DNA from: Paraspadella gotoi
Lineage: Eukaryota > Chaetognatha
Direction of reading: 5' to 3'
Assembly (NCBI GenBank): GCA_051294375.1
Contig: CM119270.1
Location: 20,420,417-20,484,416 of the forward strand
Length of the DNA: 64,000 nucleotides
Shown piece after piece: positions 1 to 13,800 of this stretch (the first letter of the stretch is position 1; each line of letters begins with the position of its first letter). A program made the position numbers and the translations under genes. The notes beneath the pieces were generated by a model. That model saw only the letters and a program-made list of their open reading frames with translations. It had not been told where the DNA came from and ran no database searches.

Positions 1-389
1 TAATAATTTATCATCGGGTATTAAGAGTTCAGCGATTGCATCCTAACTGATTTGTTATTATGCTGTACATTTTTGACTCATCCGTTCGTCAAATGAGGTT
101 CGCCATATTGTAAATTTTTTTTGTTTCCTCTCAATCAAACAATTTTAAAGCCAAATATGGAATGTTAAAAACGTTCCAAAATACAACTACAACGAGCAAA
201 CCAACTTCTATGATTCTAACAGATTACCGAAATTCAGATAGACAAATAGAGACGATATTTGTAACAATTTTAGATAAAAAAAAAACAAAACAATTAAAAG
301 TGCAAAGTTTTTGAAATAACAACGGTATTTGTGAAAAAATAAAACAAAATTATAAGTTTACACGAAACATTCAACTGGAGTTTCACTTG
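1..389. other. 3' flank of the spastizin gene
   Basis: AT-rich sequence downstream of the ZFYVE26 stop codon (gene on the minus strand). It probably contains the 3' UTR. I see no second gene, and no AATAAA in the sense orientation stood out. Confidence 0.5.
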
Positions 390-3300
390 TTATTTCTTTC
401 CCCTGGCCTTTTGCTGTAGCCATCTCTCGCAAATGTTCTTTATGATCGTTTGCCGAGTCTTTTTAGCTTCAGTGCAGATTTTCTCGACTGCAGCGGCAGA
501 GTTGATCTCGACTGCCACGAGGTAGGCGCTTTTGAGCCGATTAGCGCCGACGAGTCCTTCAATCTTTGCGTTCTTGTCTCGGATCGACGATACAAGGGAA
601 TCAACGAGTTCCGATTTGGATTCATCCACGTGATCTTGGAAGAGTGGCAAACAGTCGACTATCACCTCATCTCTTTGGCCTTCCTCATCTCGACCGCGCG
701 GAAGCGTCTCATTTAGAATCTTGGAAAAATCCGAGAGGCAATCGAGCCGCGCTAGAGCCGGAATCAGTTGTCGAAAGCAGACCAAGAGACTGAGGTTATT
801 CTTCTCAATGAGTGAGCGTACGTAACGATTTCGTAAGCTCACGTCCGTCTCTGTCGACAGGAGGATCAGCACAACGTCGATCTTTGACTGAGAACCGCCG
901 AACAGCGTCGGCAGCTCGCAATTGCCGGTACTGATGCCGACATTGTTTCCACTCTGCCTGGCGGAAGAGGATCGACGCCGACGCTCCTTGGACATTTCAA
1001 TCAGTTTTTCAAATTGCATAGGATCAGATTTTTCTTTGGACGCGAGCCATTGAGCGATTTCGATCTGTTGGTCGATTTTCGACATGTGGTAGTGGACGTT
1101 TTGAGCCGACATGGTCATTCTGAAGCCAGAAAACTCGCTCGTTGATTCGTTGGCTGACTTTTCAAGATGCAGTTTACTTCGAAGATACATTTCACAGTTA
1201 TGCCTAGCTTCCGTCATGAGAGTTGCGCGTCTCGTTAAATCCGAGTAAGTTTTTGCATCAGTGTGATACATTATTATGCACGTCATGGCTGCCCTTAGAT
1301 AGTCTTTCATGAAGAGCTGCATTTCTTTTAAAAGTTTGTTGTATTTGCTTCGACTCAAATACCTGCAACAACTGTTAAGATAAGGTAACCATTTATTGAG
1401 ACTTGGATCGAACATAATCATCTGGTCTTGTAGTTTAAACACTTCTTGTTTTGCTATGGAGGGTTTAAGAAGGGTTTCTACGAAAACGTCTTCCGAAACT
1501 TTTCGGTTCAAAACATAACCGACTGCTTTTTGTATATAATTATGTTTCACATAAAATCTGATAATGCTTGTATGCGAGCCGTATGTCTTCAAGTAGAATA
1601 AACATTCCTCAAAATACTCCTCAGAAATCTTGATGAAGGGTAGATTTTCATCGGTGGGTGAATAGGATTCCTTTAGACTCGAATCGATGAAACTTTCTAA
1701 AAATTCTACGAGCTGATCTAAAAATGTTTCTTCGCTGGAATTGGAATGATCTCGCGACGGTCTCATGAATTTGGAAAACTTAATGCGTGCAGAGAGAAAG
1801 TCTTTTTGTTCAAGACAGTACATTCCCCAGGCTCTCCATACTGCGCAATAATCTAACCTTAGTTTAGTTGATAACTCTAAAGCTAAATCGAATCTTTGTT
1901 CGGCTATAAATCTATCTCTCAATGATTGAGCAACAGTTTCTCGTTCTAAATCGTCAATCGATGGCAAATTACTTATTCCCGCCTGAATCATTTTCAAAAT
2001 GAGGTCAACCTTTGAAAGGCGGCTGTCAACAGTCTGAACACCCATACCTTGTTCACTCATTTCGTAATGAAACTTGGACTCTGTTAAAAGCTTCCGGAGT
2101 AACTGTAAAATATTGGAAAAATCTTTATGGTTCATCATTTTCATTGGTTTTAACAATTGAGAAATTTGATCGTTCATTATCAGCAATTCTTTAGCCACAA
2201 TAGATGGAGCACTTATCAAAACATAAATTGAAATCGCCAACTCCGCATTAGGAGATTTTTTAAAGAAAAACTTTTGTCGAGTTTTTTCATTTTCCAAACA
2301 ATTTGTTGTCAAGATCCAAAATCTGTCCGGCGTTGTATCTACTTCCCCACTTTCTGATTCATCATCTTGTGAGACTTCAATTTCCGAATGATACGGAGAA
2401 CCATACCGATCCAGCAATCTACGCTTAAGACGATCTTGAATAGATGTTGCTGGAGAAGAGGACAAATTGCTAAACTTCGAACATGTATTACAAATTCTAA
2501 CGAACGCTTTTGAAATATATACTTTTTGTTGGGAACACTCTGCACAAATAACTCGGCCACACCACCGACAATGATGCCGACGAAAAAATACACTAAATTC
2601 TTGATTGCATGATGGACACATTTCAACATCGTCATCGGGTTCCCAGTCTTTTTTGTTTACTGGCTCCTGTGGGACTCTGAACATACTTTGAGAAATTCTT
2701 CTTGTAGAACGCTTTTCAACATACATGGACTTTAGAAAATGAGTATCACTCTCATCCGTTAAGTCTTCCTCACAACTGTTAACCTCAGTTTTGACAACCA
2801 ACGCTTTTTTTCCGTATTCTATTAAAATTCTATCGAGTTTTTCAGAAAATGTTTTATCAGGAATTAAATTTTCCGATCTGAACTTTTTTATGACGTTAGC
2901 TGCGCAATCGATCATGTCATTCATTATAAGCATTTCAATGAGGAGAAGAGGCTCAAAAGACAATTCTTCATAAGCTCCACGCATATTATCTGGGACGCAT
3001 GCTAATGTTTCAAGCCCTACCAATATGCACTGAAGTTGACTTTGCCTTGAATCGTCGATTCCGAGCTTAAGCTCATTCAACATGTAAGTAATCACACTTA
3101 TCATGCCTTCTGAGTGTACTATTTCACCAGGAGCTACTATTTTTTCACATGCTTCAGCACACTTTTCTTCACCTAATGTTTTGCGAAAAGTTTCTAAAAT
3201 TTTTATAATCATATCGGGACAAAAGTTTTCTGGTCGAATTTTTTCTCTCAAGATCATATCAAACATATCATATTTTACTCTGTTTGGAACATTCCAAAAT

Positions 3301-5815
3301 TCTGCCCAATCCATTGCAGTTTCTACGTCCCCAGATTGCATAATGACGTTTAGTATAAACCCAGGTCGCTTTAAAGTGAGTGCATTAACCGATTTCCAGC
3401 CTGCTGCTAACAATTTCATATCATCTAATTCTTTGTCAGGTGTACCTTCAATTTTATCTATGTCACTCTCAAATATTTCATTTTTCAATAAGCATTTTGC
3501 ATGATTCATTATTGTAGTACATATAATTAATTTTTTATGCAGAATTTTTATCAATTCTTTGAGCTGCGATGAGGACTCATCTTCAAGCCTTAATTTCGCA
3601 CTTTCCAAATACTGAATACTTTGTTCTAAGGAGCAAGTCCTCAACAATGACAAAATTATTCGTGTATACAACTCTGATTGGGAAATACTATTCAATGTAT
3701 CTTTGAAATCTCGATGACCTTTTGGAATAGAACCTAAAATAGTTGCATAAGCCATATTCTTTAGCTCCAAAATTTCGTTTGATGTCAGAACTAATGATAT
3801 TGGATTTAAAAAAAGGGATGATAAAAATTCTTGCCAGTATTTTCCAGTTATTATCATATTTAAAATGCTTTGCACGTACAAAAACACTGTTCCATTATCT
3901 GACTCAGTTCTGTTTTTAAAAGAGTTTATATCTTGAGAAATAATACTGTTTTGATCCATTTCAGGATCAGGAGCTGAAGTCTTAAAATAGTTTTGCTTGA
4001 GAAGTGACGCCATTCTAGAAAACGGAGGGCATTTATTTCTCAGAAAAATCATGTCAGTTTGACTCAGAGGAAAAGACTTAAAAGTACCTTGAACAACATT
4101 TTGAAATGCTTCAAACTTACTGCTTTTTATAATGTCAGAGAAATGATGATAATCCTGAACGATAGTGATTGAACAATCAAATATATATGATTTCAAAGTG
4201 AAAGGCTTAATAGCGTTTTCGTCCTTATTAGGAGATACCAGCTCATTTTGCAGCTGAGTAATTTGAGATTTCATTGGATAGGCTGTTATATGTCTAAGTA
4301 TAAAATCTAAAACCGATTCTCTCTCTTCATTTGATATTTCAACAATATTGTCTGAAGTAAAATTTTGAAGATTAGCATACCAGCACAACTGAGGTGGAAT
4401 TACTAAGATTGATTTCTCATAATCTATATCTATGGCAGTATTCAATAGCTGTCGAGTCGCCATTTCTAATTGGAGATCATAGCTTTCAGGATATAATATT
4501 TGAAAAGGTGCCGAACTTTTGAATGCAAATGAGAGAAAAAATATTAATCTTGGCTCATGAGGAGGGCTATAGATGGACCAAGCATCTTCTGGATGCAATG
4601 AGGCCAATCCCGAGTACAGTAAGTGATCTTTAATCTCCATTGGCCAAAATATCCGGCGTAAAATGATCAGTTGTAAGTCAAGAAGATTTACCCGCCCTAA
4701 CTGTCCAATAGAAAAAGTGTTTTTGTAAATATATCGGAGGTTATTAAGCGGATTTGACTTTCCTGTTACAAAATCCTCAGGATGACTTTCTAACTTATCT
4801 TCGTGGTTTGGCATAGATCCTTGTTTCAAGGCAGAAATAACTGCAAGCAAACTGAATAAATTAGCAAAAAAACTTGCTTTGTCGTGATCAGTTTTCAGCA
4901 GATTCAAATCTAAGCCGGGTAAATGTTCTTCCAAACATCGATTTATCCTTTTAAATTCAAACCTTTCAGAAACCGCTTTTGCTGTATTGATATTAAAAAC
5001 CACATTTCCAAAATTATTAAGTAGACTCTGAACATTTTCCGCTAATCTTATCACAAATTCGCTGGGCTTGTCAGGAGAAGGGCAAGTAAAAATTTCGTTA
5101 GCATCCGACAAAGATGATGATAAACTACTTTGATCAATGGAACCATCTTTCACGGATTCTTCGGCATCTTCTGAAACCTGTTTTTGAGGAAAGGCAAGTT
5201 GTTTTTTTGCCTTTTTCAGTAGTTCTATAGTTTTAGAAGGGACAACCGTGGAAGAAGTTAACTCTAATTGGATTTTGTCGATGGCAGCAATCCCTCTAGC
5301 GGCTGTTTCAGCCAAACTTGAAAGAGAGCTCGATAGAGAAGCACGTCTATTATCAGTGGTCCGATCTTTTTGCAAAATATTTTTTTCGTCTTTTGTATCA
5401 ACATTTTTCATTATTTCTGCGCTTACATGGCTGTCGTCAACTTTTTTTAAACTGTTTTCGAAATCAGATTTGGCCTGCTTATCATGGGTACTGGCATTGT
5501 TTTCTTCTAAACGTGATAAGCTTTCTTCTAATTTTTCCACTATTTCATTATTTTCAGTCAGAGCTGGAGTTGAGGCTTCTTCTGATTTTGTAATTTCTTC
5601 ACCAACATTTTCCGTACATATCATTTCTGTATTTTTATCCTCTTCTCTTATTATTCCTGATGAATTACTGTCAAAATTTTCTTCTCTGGCAAAATTTTCA
5701 CTCATTTCAGCTTTTTGAAACGTTTCTGTTTCAGTAGCTTCCTTTTCAACTTGCAATTCCGATTCACTATCTTTGGATTCCACGTTTTTTGGTAGATTTT
5801 CAACAACGTTACCAT
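390..5815 (-). CDS. ZFYVE26: ZFYVE26 exon 2 (terminal)
   Basis: Starts after acceptor tttgcag at 5816 with two bases that complete the phase-1 codon, then runs 1808 codons to TAA at 392-390. It begins with an acidic, Ser/Glu-rich segment (about residues 803-1030), probably disordered, followed by the long helical solenoid with the FYVE finger near residues 1859-1915 (window about 2645-2475). The tail is basic (ends RGKK). Confidence 0.95.
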
Positions 5816-8290
5816 CTGCAAATAAAACAAAAAAATGTATTAAATATAATCATAAAATTACAATATATAAATACAATCATAGTTACCGTTTATTTCTTCA
5901 AAGTGTAGACTTGAGTTTATTAAAACACCAAGTAAAGTTTCTTCATCTTTGAAAAACCTCATCACACACATTGCTTTTTCAAAGTCACTTTGTTCTAAAG
6001 TAGCCAAGAGAATCAATTCTATTGGTTTCCATATGTTAACAAAAAAATTATTCTCCCCTTCAAAATATTTGCAAGAATTCTCTGACAATGAAACTGTATC
6101 GGGAGAGGAACAACGTGAGGAATTCGGAGAATCATAGTCCAGCATGAATGACAAAGGTGTGGGACTTCTTAGGGGAGTCGGAGAAGAAGGCCACCGAGGG
6201 AATTCCATTTGACTGCCTTTTTCAGACATACACAATGAAAATTCATCGAAAGGTAACCATCCCGCAAACTGAGTGCATCGCCACTTGCATTCAGACAGAC
6301 AATTCTTCATGAATTCAATTCTTAGATTTATGTTTTTTACTTTGCTGGGTGACAGAGATGATTCCAGTTCCTTCTCTCTTTGCATGGCATTGAAATCTAA
6401 CGTTCCCTTTTCCATCTTTGTCATCGTTTCCTGTCGAAGGTTTTCTATCAGGTCCAGATTTGGTTGGAGACTCGAGACGACCTCTTGCATGACTGTCATG
6501 TCCACTAAATAGGATCGCCTACATTCTTCAATGTCTCTTTGACTCGATTCTGGCCTCATAATGGCCTCAATAATGTCACCGTAAGAGAGGAAGAGAAGAG
6601 AAAAAATTGCTTCCATCGTTTGAAGGCGTAGGGTTAGTGGAAATATCGAAGATAAGCATTTGCTTCCATCCTCAATATTAGATCTTGCGTCCGTTTTCAC
6701 TCGAGATTTTTTCTGTTTCCAGAAAGCCCGTTTTCTAGGAGTGTTTGTCGCGCTATGAATGGCATCGACGCTTCCCAGGATCGCCCTGGCATAATGTCGC
6801 ACGGTCGTCAAACTAATAAATATAGCCAAACTTTTGTCATTTTGCAACGGCTCCGTATTCGCTTTGTTCAGCTCCATAAATAACTGCATCAGCTTTGTCT
6901 CGGAAACGGCGAGAAAATTGTCTTCGCTTTTTAGTTGGTCGAGAGGCACTCGGTTTATCACAGACGTTGCGTCGACAGTGAAAGACGGTTTCATTTTCCA
7001 AACTAGTTTCATTTGATCAAAGGCGTTTTCGATGACTGTCATTTCGTTATCGCTGTCTAAAAATTCCGTAGCCCACGAAGTTTTGATGAGCCCTATCGTT
7101 TGACAAAGTTGTTTTTTGGCGTTAAAATTCGTCCCAATGAGCAATCTCAACAAGGGCAGCAAAGGATGCGCGAGGAGATTCCTCCTTCTCACGTCGATTT
7201 GATTTCCCATTACCGTTCCAATTCTCGATTCCATCAAATGTTTTTGAGTCGAGCCAAAGTAGTTTTGCTCCGAGAGAATGGCCACAGCGTCGGCGGAATA
7301 CCCATTGAAATTGGGCGAGACGAAATCTCTCATCGAAGAGAGCAACTCGTTCTTGTCGCATCGATCCTCTTCCGCAGTTTCCCGCCAAATCTTTTCCTCG
7401 ATCTCTCCGTAAATTCGCGCCAAATGCCGATCGCCGGAAGCGATGAGGCGGAGGAACTCCGGATGCGGCGTGCGGCAGCGTTTGCGGCAAAGTTGACGCG
7501 CGATTTCTAGACAGAGATTTTCCAACGTTTTTTCCTCTACGTTTCTGGCGTCGAAGCAAAGGAGCAAAATGTAAAGTCTTTCTTCTTCTTTGACGTCGAT
7601 GAAACTACGATCCCGCTGTCGATCCTCACAGTTCTCATTGTCGGCCTTCAACTTTTTTAAAATGTTATGGATAGATTCGACCGGGATGCCGTGGATTAGC
7701 CTGTCATTGTCCAGGAATCGACCGTCAACTCCTCGACTTCCGCTCGTGATGCACTCAACAATCTTTGCTCCAAAGGATGGAGCGATTCTGTAAACGGCCA
7801 TGAGGTATTCCAAAACTCGACCGCTTAGCGCCGGTCGGTCTTTGTTGGTGGAACTAGCGCCGGTTTTTTCGGTGGCGTTTTCGGCGTCCAACGCCCCCAT
7901 GTATGCGTCGATCTCGTTGAAGACTTCCGCCGTTTGATGGAGACCGAATCGACGCTCGACTTCGACGAGGAGGAAGCGGACGTAGATTCGATTCTTGAAG
8001 ACGCGTTCCAAGGCGCCGCCTTCCGCGACCAAGAGGGCCTCGTACTCGACCAAGCAAAACCAAGCCAAGTGATGGGGCGTGGGGATCTCGGACGATCCTT
8101 TGGTACACTGGTGGGGATCGCGGATGATCTTGCGCAGGACGTCCAGCAGATCGAGCCCGGGGTCTCGCTGCTGGGCAAGTTTGGGGATCTGAGCTTTGGC
8201 TTGACTCCATCTTCCTTCATTGATGTTCTCGAAGAAGCTGTTGAAGAGCTTGCGAGCTTGGAAGGCGGATTTGACTCGCGAAGATGCCAT
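390..8290 (-). CDS. ZFYVE26: Spastizin (FYVE-CENT), two-exon gene
   Basis: Complete gene of about 2609 codons (human protein 2539). Two coding exons, 8290-5887 and 5815-390, are separated by a 71-bp GT-AG intron in phase 1. The ATG at 8290 follows GGA and is followed by G; a few codons upstream in frame there is only a TTG. The N-terminus (residues about 11-60, RKLFNSFFENINEGRWSQA) matches the start of spastizin. The FYVE finger begins at Trp1859 and shows the WxxD motif, the RRHHCRWCG core, eight zinc-ligand cysteines and the terminal RIC motif, close to its position in human (about 1812). In known animals this protein binds PI3P, works with spatacsin and AP-5 in lysosome reformation, and takes part in cytokinesis; human mutations cause SPG15. 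No frameshift or internal stop was seen. Identity is sure; the first 10 residues depend on the start choice. Confidence 0.96.
2475..2645 (-). other. ZFYVE26: FYVE zinc finger of ZFYVE26
   Basis: Encoded motifs in order: WxxD (WEPD), CxxC, RRHHCRWCG, CxxC and RICNTC. All eight zinc-binding cysteines are present, so PI3P binding is expected. Confidence 0.95.
5887..8290 (-). CDS. ZFYVE26: ZFYVE26 exon 1
   Basis: 801 codons plus one base, from the ATG at 8290 to donor AACG|gtaact at 5887/5886. Encodes the helical N-terminal third of spastizin. The ATG context (A at -1, G at -3, G at +4) is good. Confidence 0.93.
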
Positions 8291-9285
8291 TCCAGATTTG
8301 GATGACAAATGACAAAGTTTTTAGAGTTTTAGTTTGGATTCGGGTCGCGTCATTTTAAGAGTTTTCTTTATTCACATATGAAGTTAATTTTAATATAAAT
8401 AGAAATAAATAACTATCTTCGTGATATTTTTACATCGTTTTTGTTTATTTTGGCTTTGGAATGTTTTTTATTTCTTTCTTTCTCTCAATCATATTCGGTC
8501 TTGAGCTTTGGATCGATTATGAAAGGGGCACGTCATATGACTAAAAAAAATCATGTGCTAACGGGCGGGGCCAGAGGGCGCTTTATGTTTTTGTAATTTA
8601 CAAGGAATAATCACGTAACGCGGAAACGTCATTACCATTGTTACGTTGATATAACGAACAAGTTCCTTTCTAACTTGAACTTTTTTTTTGGAAAAGCAAC
8701 AGTGAGAAACAAAAAGGCAGGAGAGTTTGCACTTAAAAATGAAATTAGTATAACTTGGCAATGTCGTACAAATATATCAATACAAGGTTTTACAAATGTC
8801 AATATTATACAGGCAAATCACGTAGATAAAGTAAAAAATATACAACTCGATGATAAGAATGTAGATTTTATAAACTATTCAAAAAACGTGTCTCTTGTTT
8901 CCAGTTTGCGTGGGAAGCTCGATAGATGGCCTCAAATACGTTCCACGTGAAAGGAGTCGGGTCTGGGATGACAAATGAACAATATTTTTATATATGTATG
9001 TCAATATCAATGTTAATATTTCACTTAGGTTATATCCAAATGAAAGTTATAAATTAAAAAAAAACAAAAAAACCAAGGGCAATTTATGTAAATCGAACAA
9101 ATCGAAATTAGTACATAATTTAATTTAGCTCGGTACTTTCGGGTTTTTTTCGATGCAGTATAGACAGACATAGATAGACTGATTGACAGATAGACAGACA
9201 GGCAAATACAAAGGGACAATACGACAGAATTGAATTAAATTAAAGGGAAAGTAAAGGGAAAGTTGTGACTTTCCTTCTCACCTAA
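8291..9285. promoter_or_regulatory. Spacer holding the ZFYVE26 promoter and ShKT-gene 3' end
   Basis: About 1 kb between two minus-strand genes. A GC-box-like GGGCGGGGCC lies at 8563-8572, about 275 bp upstream of the ZFYVE26 ATG, in an otherwise AT-rich stretch. Nearer the ShKT stop there is an ATTAAA-like site in the minus sense near 9117. A 91-codon plus-strand open frame at 8675-8950 resembles no family I recognise and is not called as a gene. Confidence 0.4.
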
Positions 9286-9349
9286 TTAACAAACGTCGCA
9301 GGCGAAAGGACAAGTTCTTGACATGAAGTGAGCCATGTCCGGATCGGAT
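9286..9349 (-). CDS. ShKT gene exon 9 (terminal)
   Basis: 64 nt from acceptor cgttctcag at 9350. Encodes 20 residues ending CPFACDVC and then TAA at 9288-9286. Too short to appear as an open frame alone, but it completes ShKT 8 in the right phase. Confidence 0.88.
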
Positions 9350-10804
9350 CTGAGAACGCGGGAGAGAGGGGTAGGGGGAGAAGACAAAATGAGAAAAAAA
9401 AGAAGGAAATGAATGACATTACATTAGTTACATTACACGAGTTACATTGCATTTTAAAACAGGAAGCGATTAGAAAAAAAAGGGAGAAAAAATAAACTTA
9501 GGAAATGAGAAATAAAGACGAAAATAAAGAAGAAAGAAATAAAGGAAAATGAAAGAAATGAAAAAAAGAAAAGAAAGATAATTAAATTAAACAAATAATC
9601 TTAAAACAATAAATAGTATTGTTAAATAGATCAAATGAAAAAAATCCCCAAAAAATGAGAAAAAATAAAAATAAATATAAAATGAAAAATAAAGAATTTA
9701 ATAAGGAAAAAAAACTAGGGAAAAATAAGGAAAATAATAAAAGAGGGAAATGCGAAAAGGGGAAAATAAGGAAAAAGAAGGGAGGAACAGGGGGGGCGGC
9801 ACGTCCCGTCGAAAGAAATATATTAGACGGATCTACGAGGAGGCGGGTAACGAATAGCGCAATCTAACGGACGGCGGGGAAAATAAGAGGGATTAAGGAC
9901 CAAATTGGACAAAGAAAGAAAAAAAAGACAAATCGTTGTAACGAAAGGATAGGGTGGTGAGAGAGAGAGAGAGCAGAGAGAGAGAGAGCGAGAGAGAGAG
10001 AGAGAGAGAGAGAGAGCAATATTATCGACCATGACCATAAAAACAACAACAACAACCAAAATCAAAGTCTTAAACTTCCCTAAAAGTGTTTTTTTTTCTT
10101 TGTTGTCTATATTGTTATTGTCATTTTTATTGTTATTATTGTTGTTGTTGTTATTGTTGTTCCCGTTTCACCTGCACATCCCGTCCGTCGCCCACATCTC
10201 GCATTTGCTGCTTCTGTCCACGCACGCGCCACGAGCGCGCAATTCGCGTTTGCACCCGTCGCACGCAAATGCGCACGTTCTGGCCATGAGGTTCGAAGTC
10301 TCAGCGTCTCTGCGTGGAAAAGAGAGAAGATTGTCGGTCTGTCTGTCTCATTGTCTGTCTATATATTTTTATACCTGTTTATTATTCTATCTGACAATTT
10401 AAAATGTTACAATCTATGTATTTTATCGGCCAAAAATAGTTAGAAAGTTTATTGTTTTTTTTTACCAATCGAAAAAAATTAAACTAAATATTACTCAAAA
10501 CCAAAAAAATTATGACTAAAAATATTATTAAAATAGTAAGACAATGATTAAAATATGTTAATTTTTTCACCTGCAAAGGCCGTCGACAGCGTATTGCTCG
10601 CATTTCGGGCTGAAATCCATGCATCTCTTTTCTTCCTCCGAAATTCGCTCAGCGATTTCTTGCAGATCCTCAATGGCTCTGGCGTGACGGCTAACTTCGC
10701 GCTTGCAGGAGTCGCAGGCAAAGGCGCAACTCTTTGCCATCAGGTTCGATGTCTCGGAATCTCTGAATGGAAATTTCGATAAAACTCTCTCTCTCATCTC
10801 TCTT

Positions 10805-10837
<33 letters not shown>

Positions 10838-10839
10838 TT

Positions 10840-10870
<31 letters not shown>

Positions 10871-13800
10871 CTCTCTCTCTCCCTCTCTCTCTCTCTCAAC
10901 ATCTCACACCTGCAAAGCCCATCCACGGCGTATTGTTCGCACTTGGGACTGAAATCCTGACATCTCTTTTCCATGTCAGGAATGTTTCTCGCCACTTCTT
11001 TCAAATCCTCAATAGCTCTGGCATGCCTGCTCAGAATGTCTCTCTTGCAAATGTCGCAAGCCGAAGCGCAGGTTTTGGTCATTAAGCCGGACGTTTCACT
11101 TTGCCTGCGATCGGGCAAAACAATTTAGTAAAAACAATACAAAATCACCCATTTATTTAACAAATTAGCTAAGTATCTTTTTTTCTGATTTTGGACAGGC
11201 TATTGTGGGTTCCGGCCACAATCTGTCTTACAAGAAAATAACATGGCAAAGTCCTGAAAGCTTTTAATCAAGACTTGGTATAATATTCTACATATGAAGA
11301 TTAGTATAACTTGTGACGTAATTCCGCCTCTCGGTCATCGTACCGATTGCACTTTCTCACAATCCGTTCGCATCCGACCATCTGTTTGCAACTCTCTCAC
11401 AATCCGTTCGCATCCGATCATCTGTTTGCAACTTTCTCACAATCCGTTCGCATCCGACCATCTGTTTGCAACTTTCTCACAATCCGTTCGCATCCGACCA
11501 TCTGTTTGCAACTCTCTCACAATCCGTTCGCATCCGATCATCTGTTTGCAACTTTCTCACAATCCGTTCGCATCCGACCCTCTGTTCGCAACTTTCCCGC
11601 GCGCACCTGCAAAGTCCGTCCCCGGCGTAGAGTTCGCACTTTGGGCTAAAGTCCTGGCACCGTTTTGCCATCCCCGGGCTCCGCTTTGCCATCTCCTGGA
11701 TCCGCGCCGCCACTTCTGTCAGCTCCTCGATCGCGCGCGCGACGAGGCTCACCTCCTCCCGTTTGCAGGCGTCGCACGCAAATGCGCACGTGCGTGACAT
11801 TAGGTTGGAAGTCTCCGCGTCTCTGGAGGATGGAATGATAAAAAAAATAGATCAATCCAATCACTCAATCACTCAATCATTTATTCTATCAATCAATCAA
11901 TCGATCGAACAAACAATTAATCAATCAATTTATCAATTAATCAATCAATCAATCCATCCATCAATCAATCAATCAAACAATCAATCATTCAATCAATCTC
12001 CCCCCTTCTCTTTTTAACCTGCAAAGTCCGTCCACCGCGTACTGTTCGCATTTAGGGCTAAAGTCTTGACATCCCCTTTTCGCTTCCTCTACATCCGGGT
12101 TTTGGGCGTCTGCTTTAAGTTCGGCGATGGAACGAGCGCGGCGCCTCTTGCGGTCGGTGCAGACGTCGCAGGCGAACGGGCAGGCGCGGGAGAGGTAGGC
12201 GTGACGGGAGGGGTCGCTTGGGGTTGTGGGTGGTGGGAGGGGTGGGTATAGGGAGGTGGTTGGATTGACAATGACAGCGGGGACGAAAGGGACGATGACA
12301 ACGACGACGAAATTGACGATGACAACGACGAAAGTGCGGATGACAACAAAGAGGGCAACAGTTACTGCTTGCGGTGATGGCGACAGAAAAGACAGTTAAG
12401 ACAACGAGATAGACGTCGCTAACAGCGAGCAATGACGACAGCAACGAAAGCGACAGTGATTAAACAGCAACCAACTCAAGCGACAATAACATTGACTGAA
12501 ATGGCGACGGAAGCGATAACGACTTCAACAGAAGTTGCAATGACGAAGACGAAGACAGCAACGACGACTACAACGACGACGACGACTTCCTCAACGACGG
12601 CATCAACGTCCACCATCTCTCACGTGCAGAATCCCTCCGTCGCGAAGATTTCGCAATTGGGATCAACGTCGACGCAAGAGGATCGAGTCTCGATTTCTCT
12701 CTTGCATCCATCGCAAGACGACGGGCAGGATTTGGCCATCAGGGCGGAAGTCTCAGAGTCGCTGAGGGGTGGGGGGGAAGAGTGAAATTTGGGACAGGGG
12801 AGATCAATTAATCAATCAATCAATAGAGTTATCAATCAATATAGTTATTGACCGATTAATCAATCAATTTCTTTATTCGTCAGTTAAGCAATAAATTCAA
12901 AATTTTTTTTAAAGTTTTTTTTAAATATAAGAATCAAGAACGTCATTTTCATAATGCTGTCGTTTTTACGATTGAATAAATGCTTAAATGTATCGCGGTA
13001 TCATTGTATCATTTGCCTTTTATTTGGAAAAATGTCTACCGTTGTGCAGCAACTTAAAGCTGCCTCACTGTGTCCGTCCTCAGCCTCGTCTCAATGGCTG
13101 AGCAGGCTAAATCATCTCATTCCATCCGTGCGTCCCGGGTTCAATCCCTGGTATCCCGTTCTGGCTTAAATGTGACGGTGCCCGTATAAACATGCCAGTG
13201 ACAGGAGGCGGTCACTGAGGGTCCGCAGCCCCTACGCCAGTTGGTGAGATACCCCGCGCCCTGGGTATCACAGGCTATCCTCCTGTTGCCATAAAGTGGT
13301 GAGCCCTACTCTCGAACACGCAACCGCTGCGCACCGTGCGCCCACCGTTACGTCGCTTAGGGTATTGCATATCACGCCTATGCCCTACTTCTCTGGTAAC
13401 GCTCCAGACTCGCTCGCTCGCTCGCTCGCCCGCTCTCACTATGGCAATGAGATCAAAACCTTCTCTCAGACATCTCCTCAGGATTGAGGCCCCTGTGGGA
13501 GAAGTCTGGTGGGGGATCCTGTGGCAGCAAGACTTAAAGCTGCCTCACTGCTGTCCTCCTCAGCCTCGTCTCAATGGCTGAGCAGGTTAATTTATCTCAT
13601 TCCATCCGTGCGTCCCGGGTTCAATCCCTGGGTATCCTGGTTCTGGCTTAAATGTGACGGTGCCGGTATAAACATGCCAGTGACAGGAGGCGGTCACTGA
13701 GGTCCGCAAGCCCCGGGTTATCACAGGCTATCCTCCCGTTGCCATAACCGCTCCATTTCCTGCTATGCTATTTTCCACTCTCTTCCACTCTCTTTCTTTT

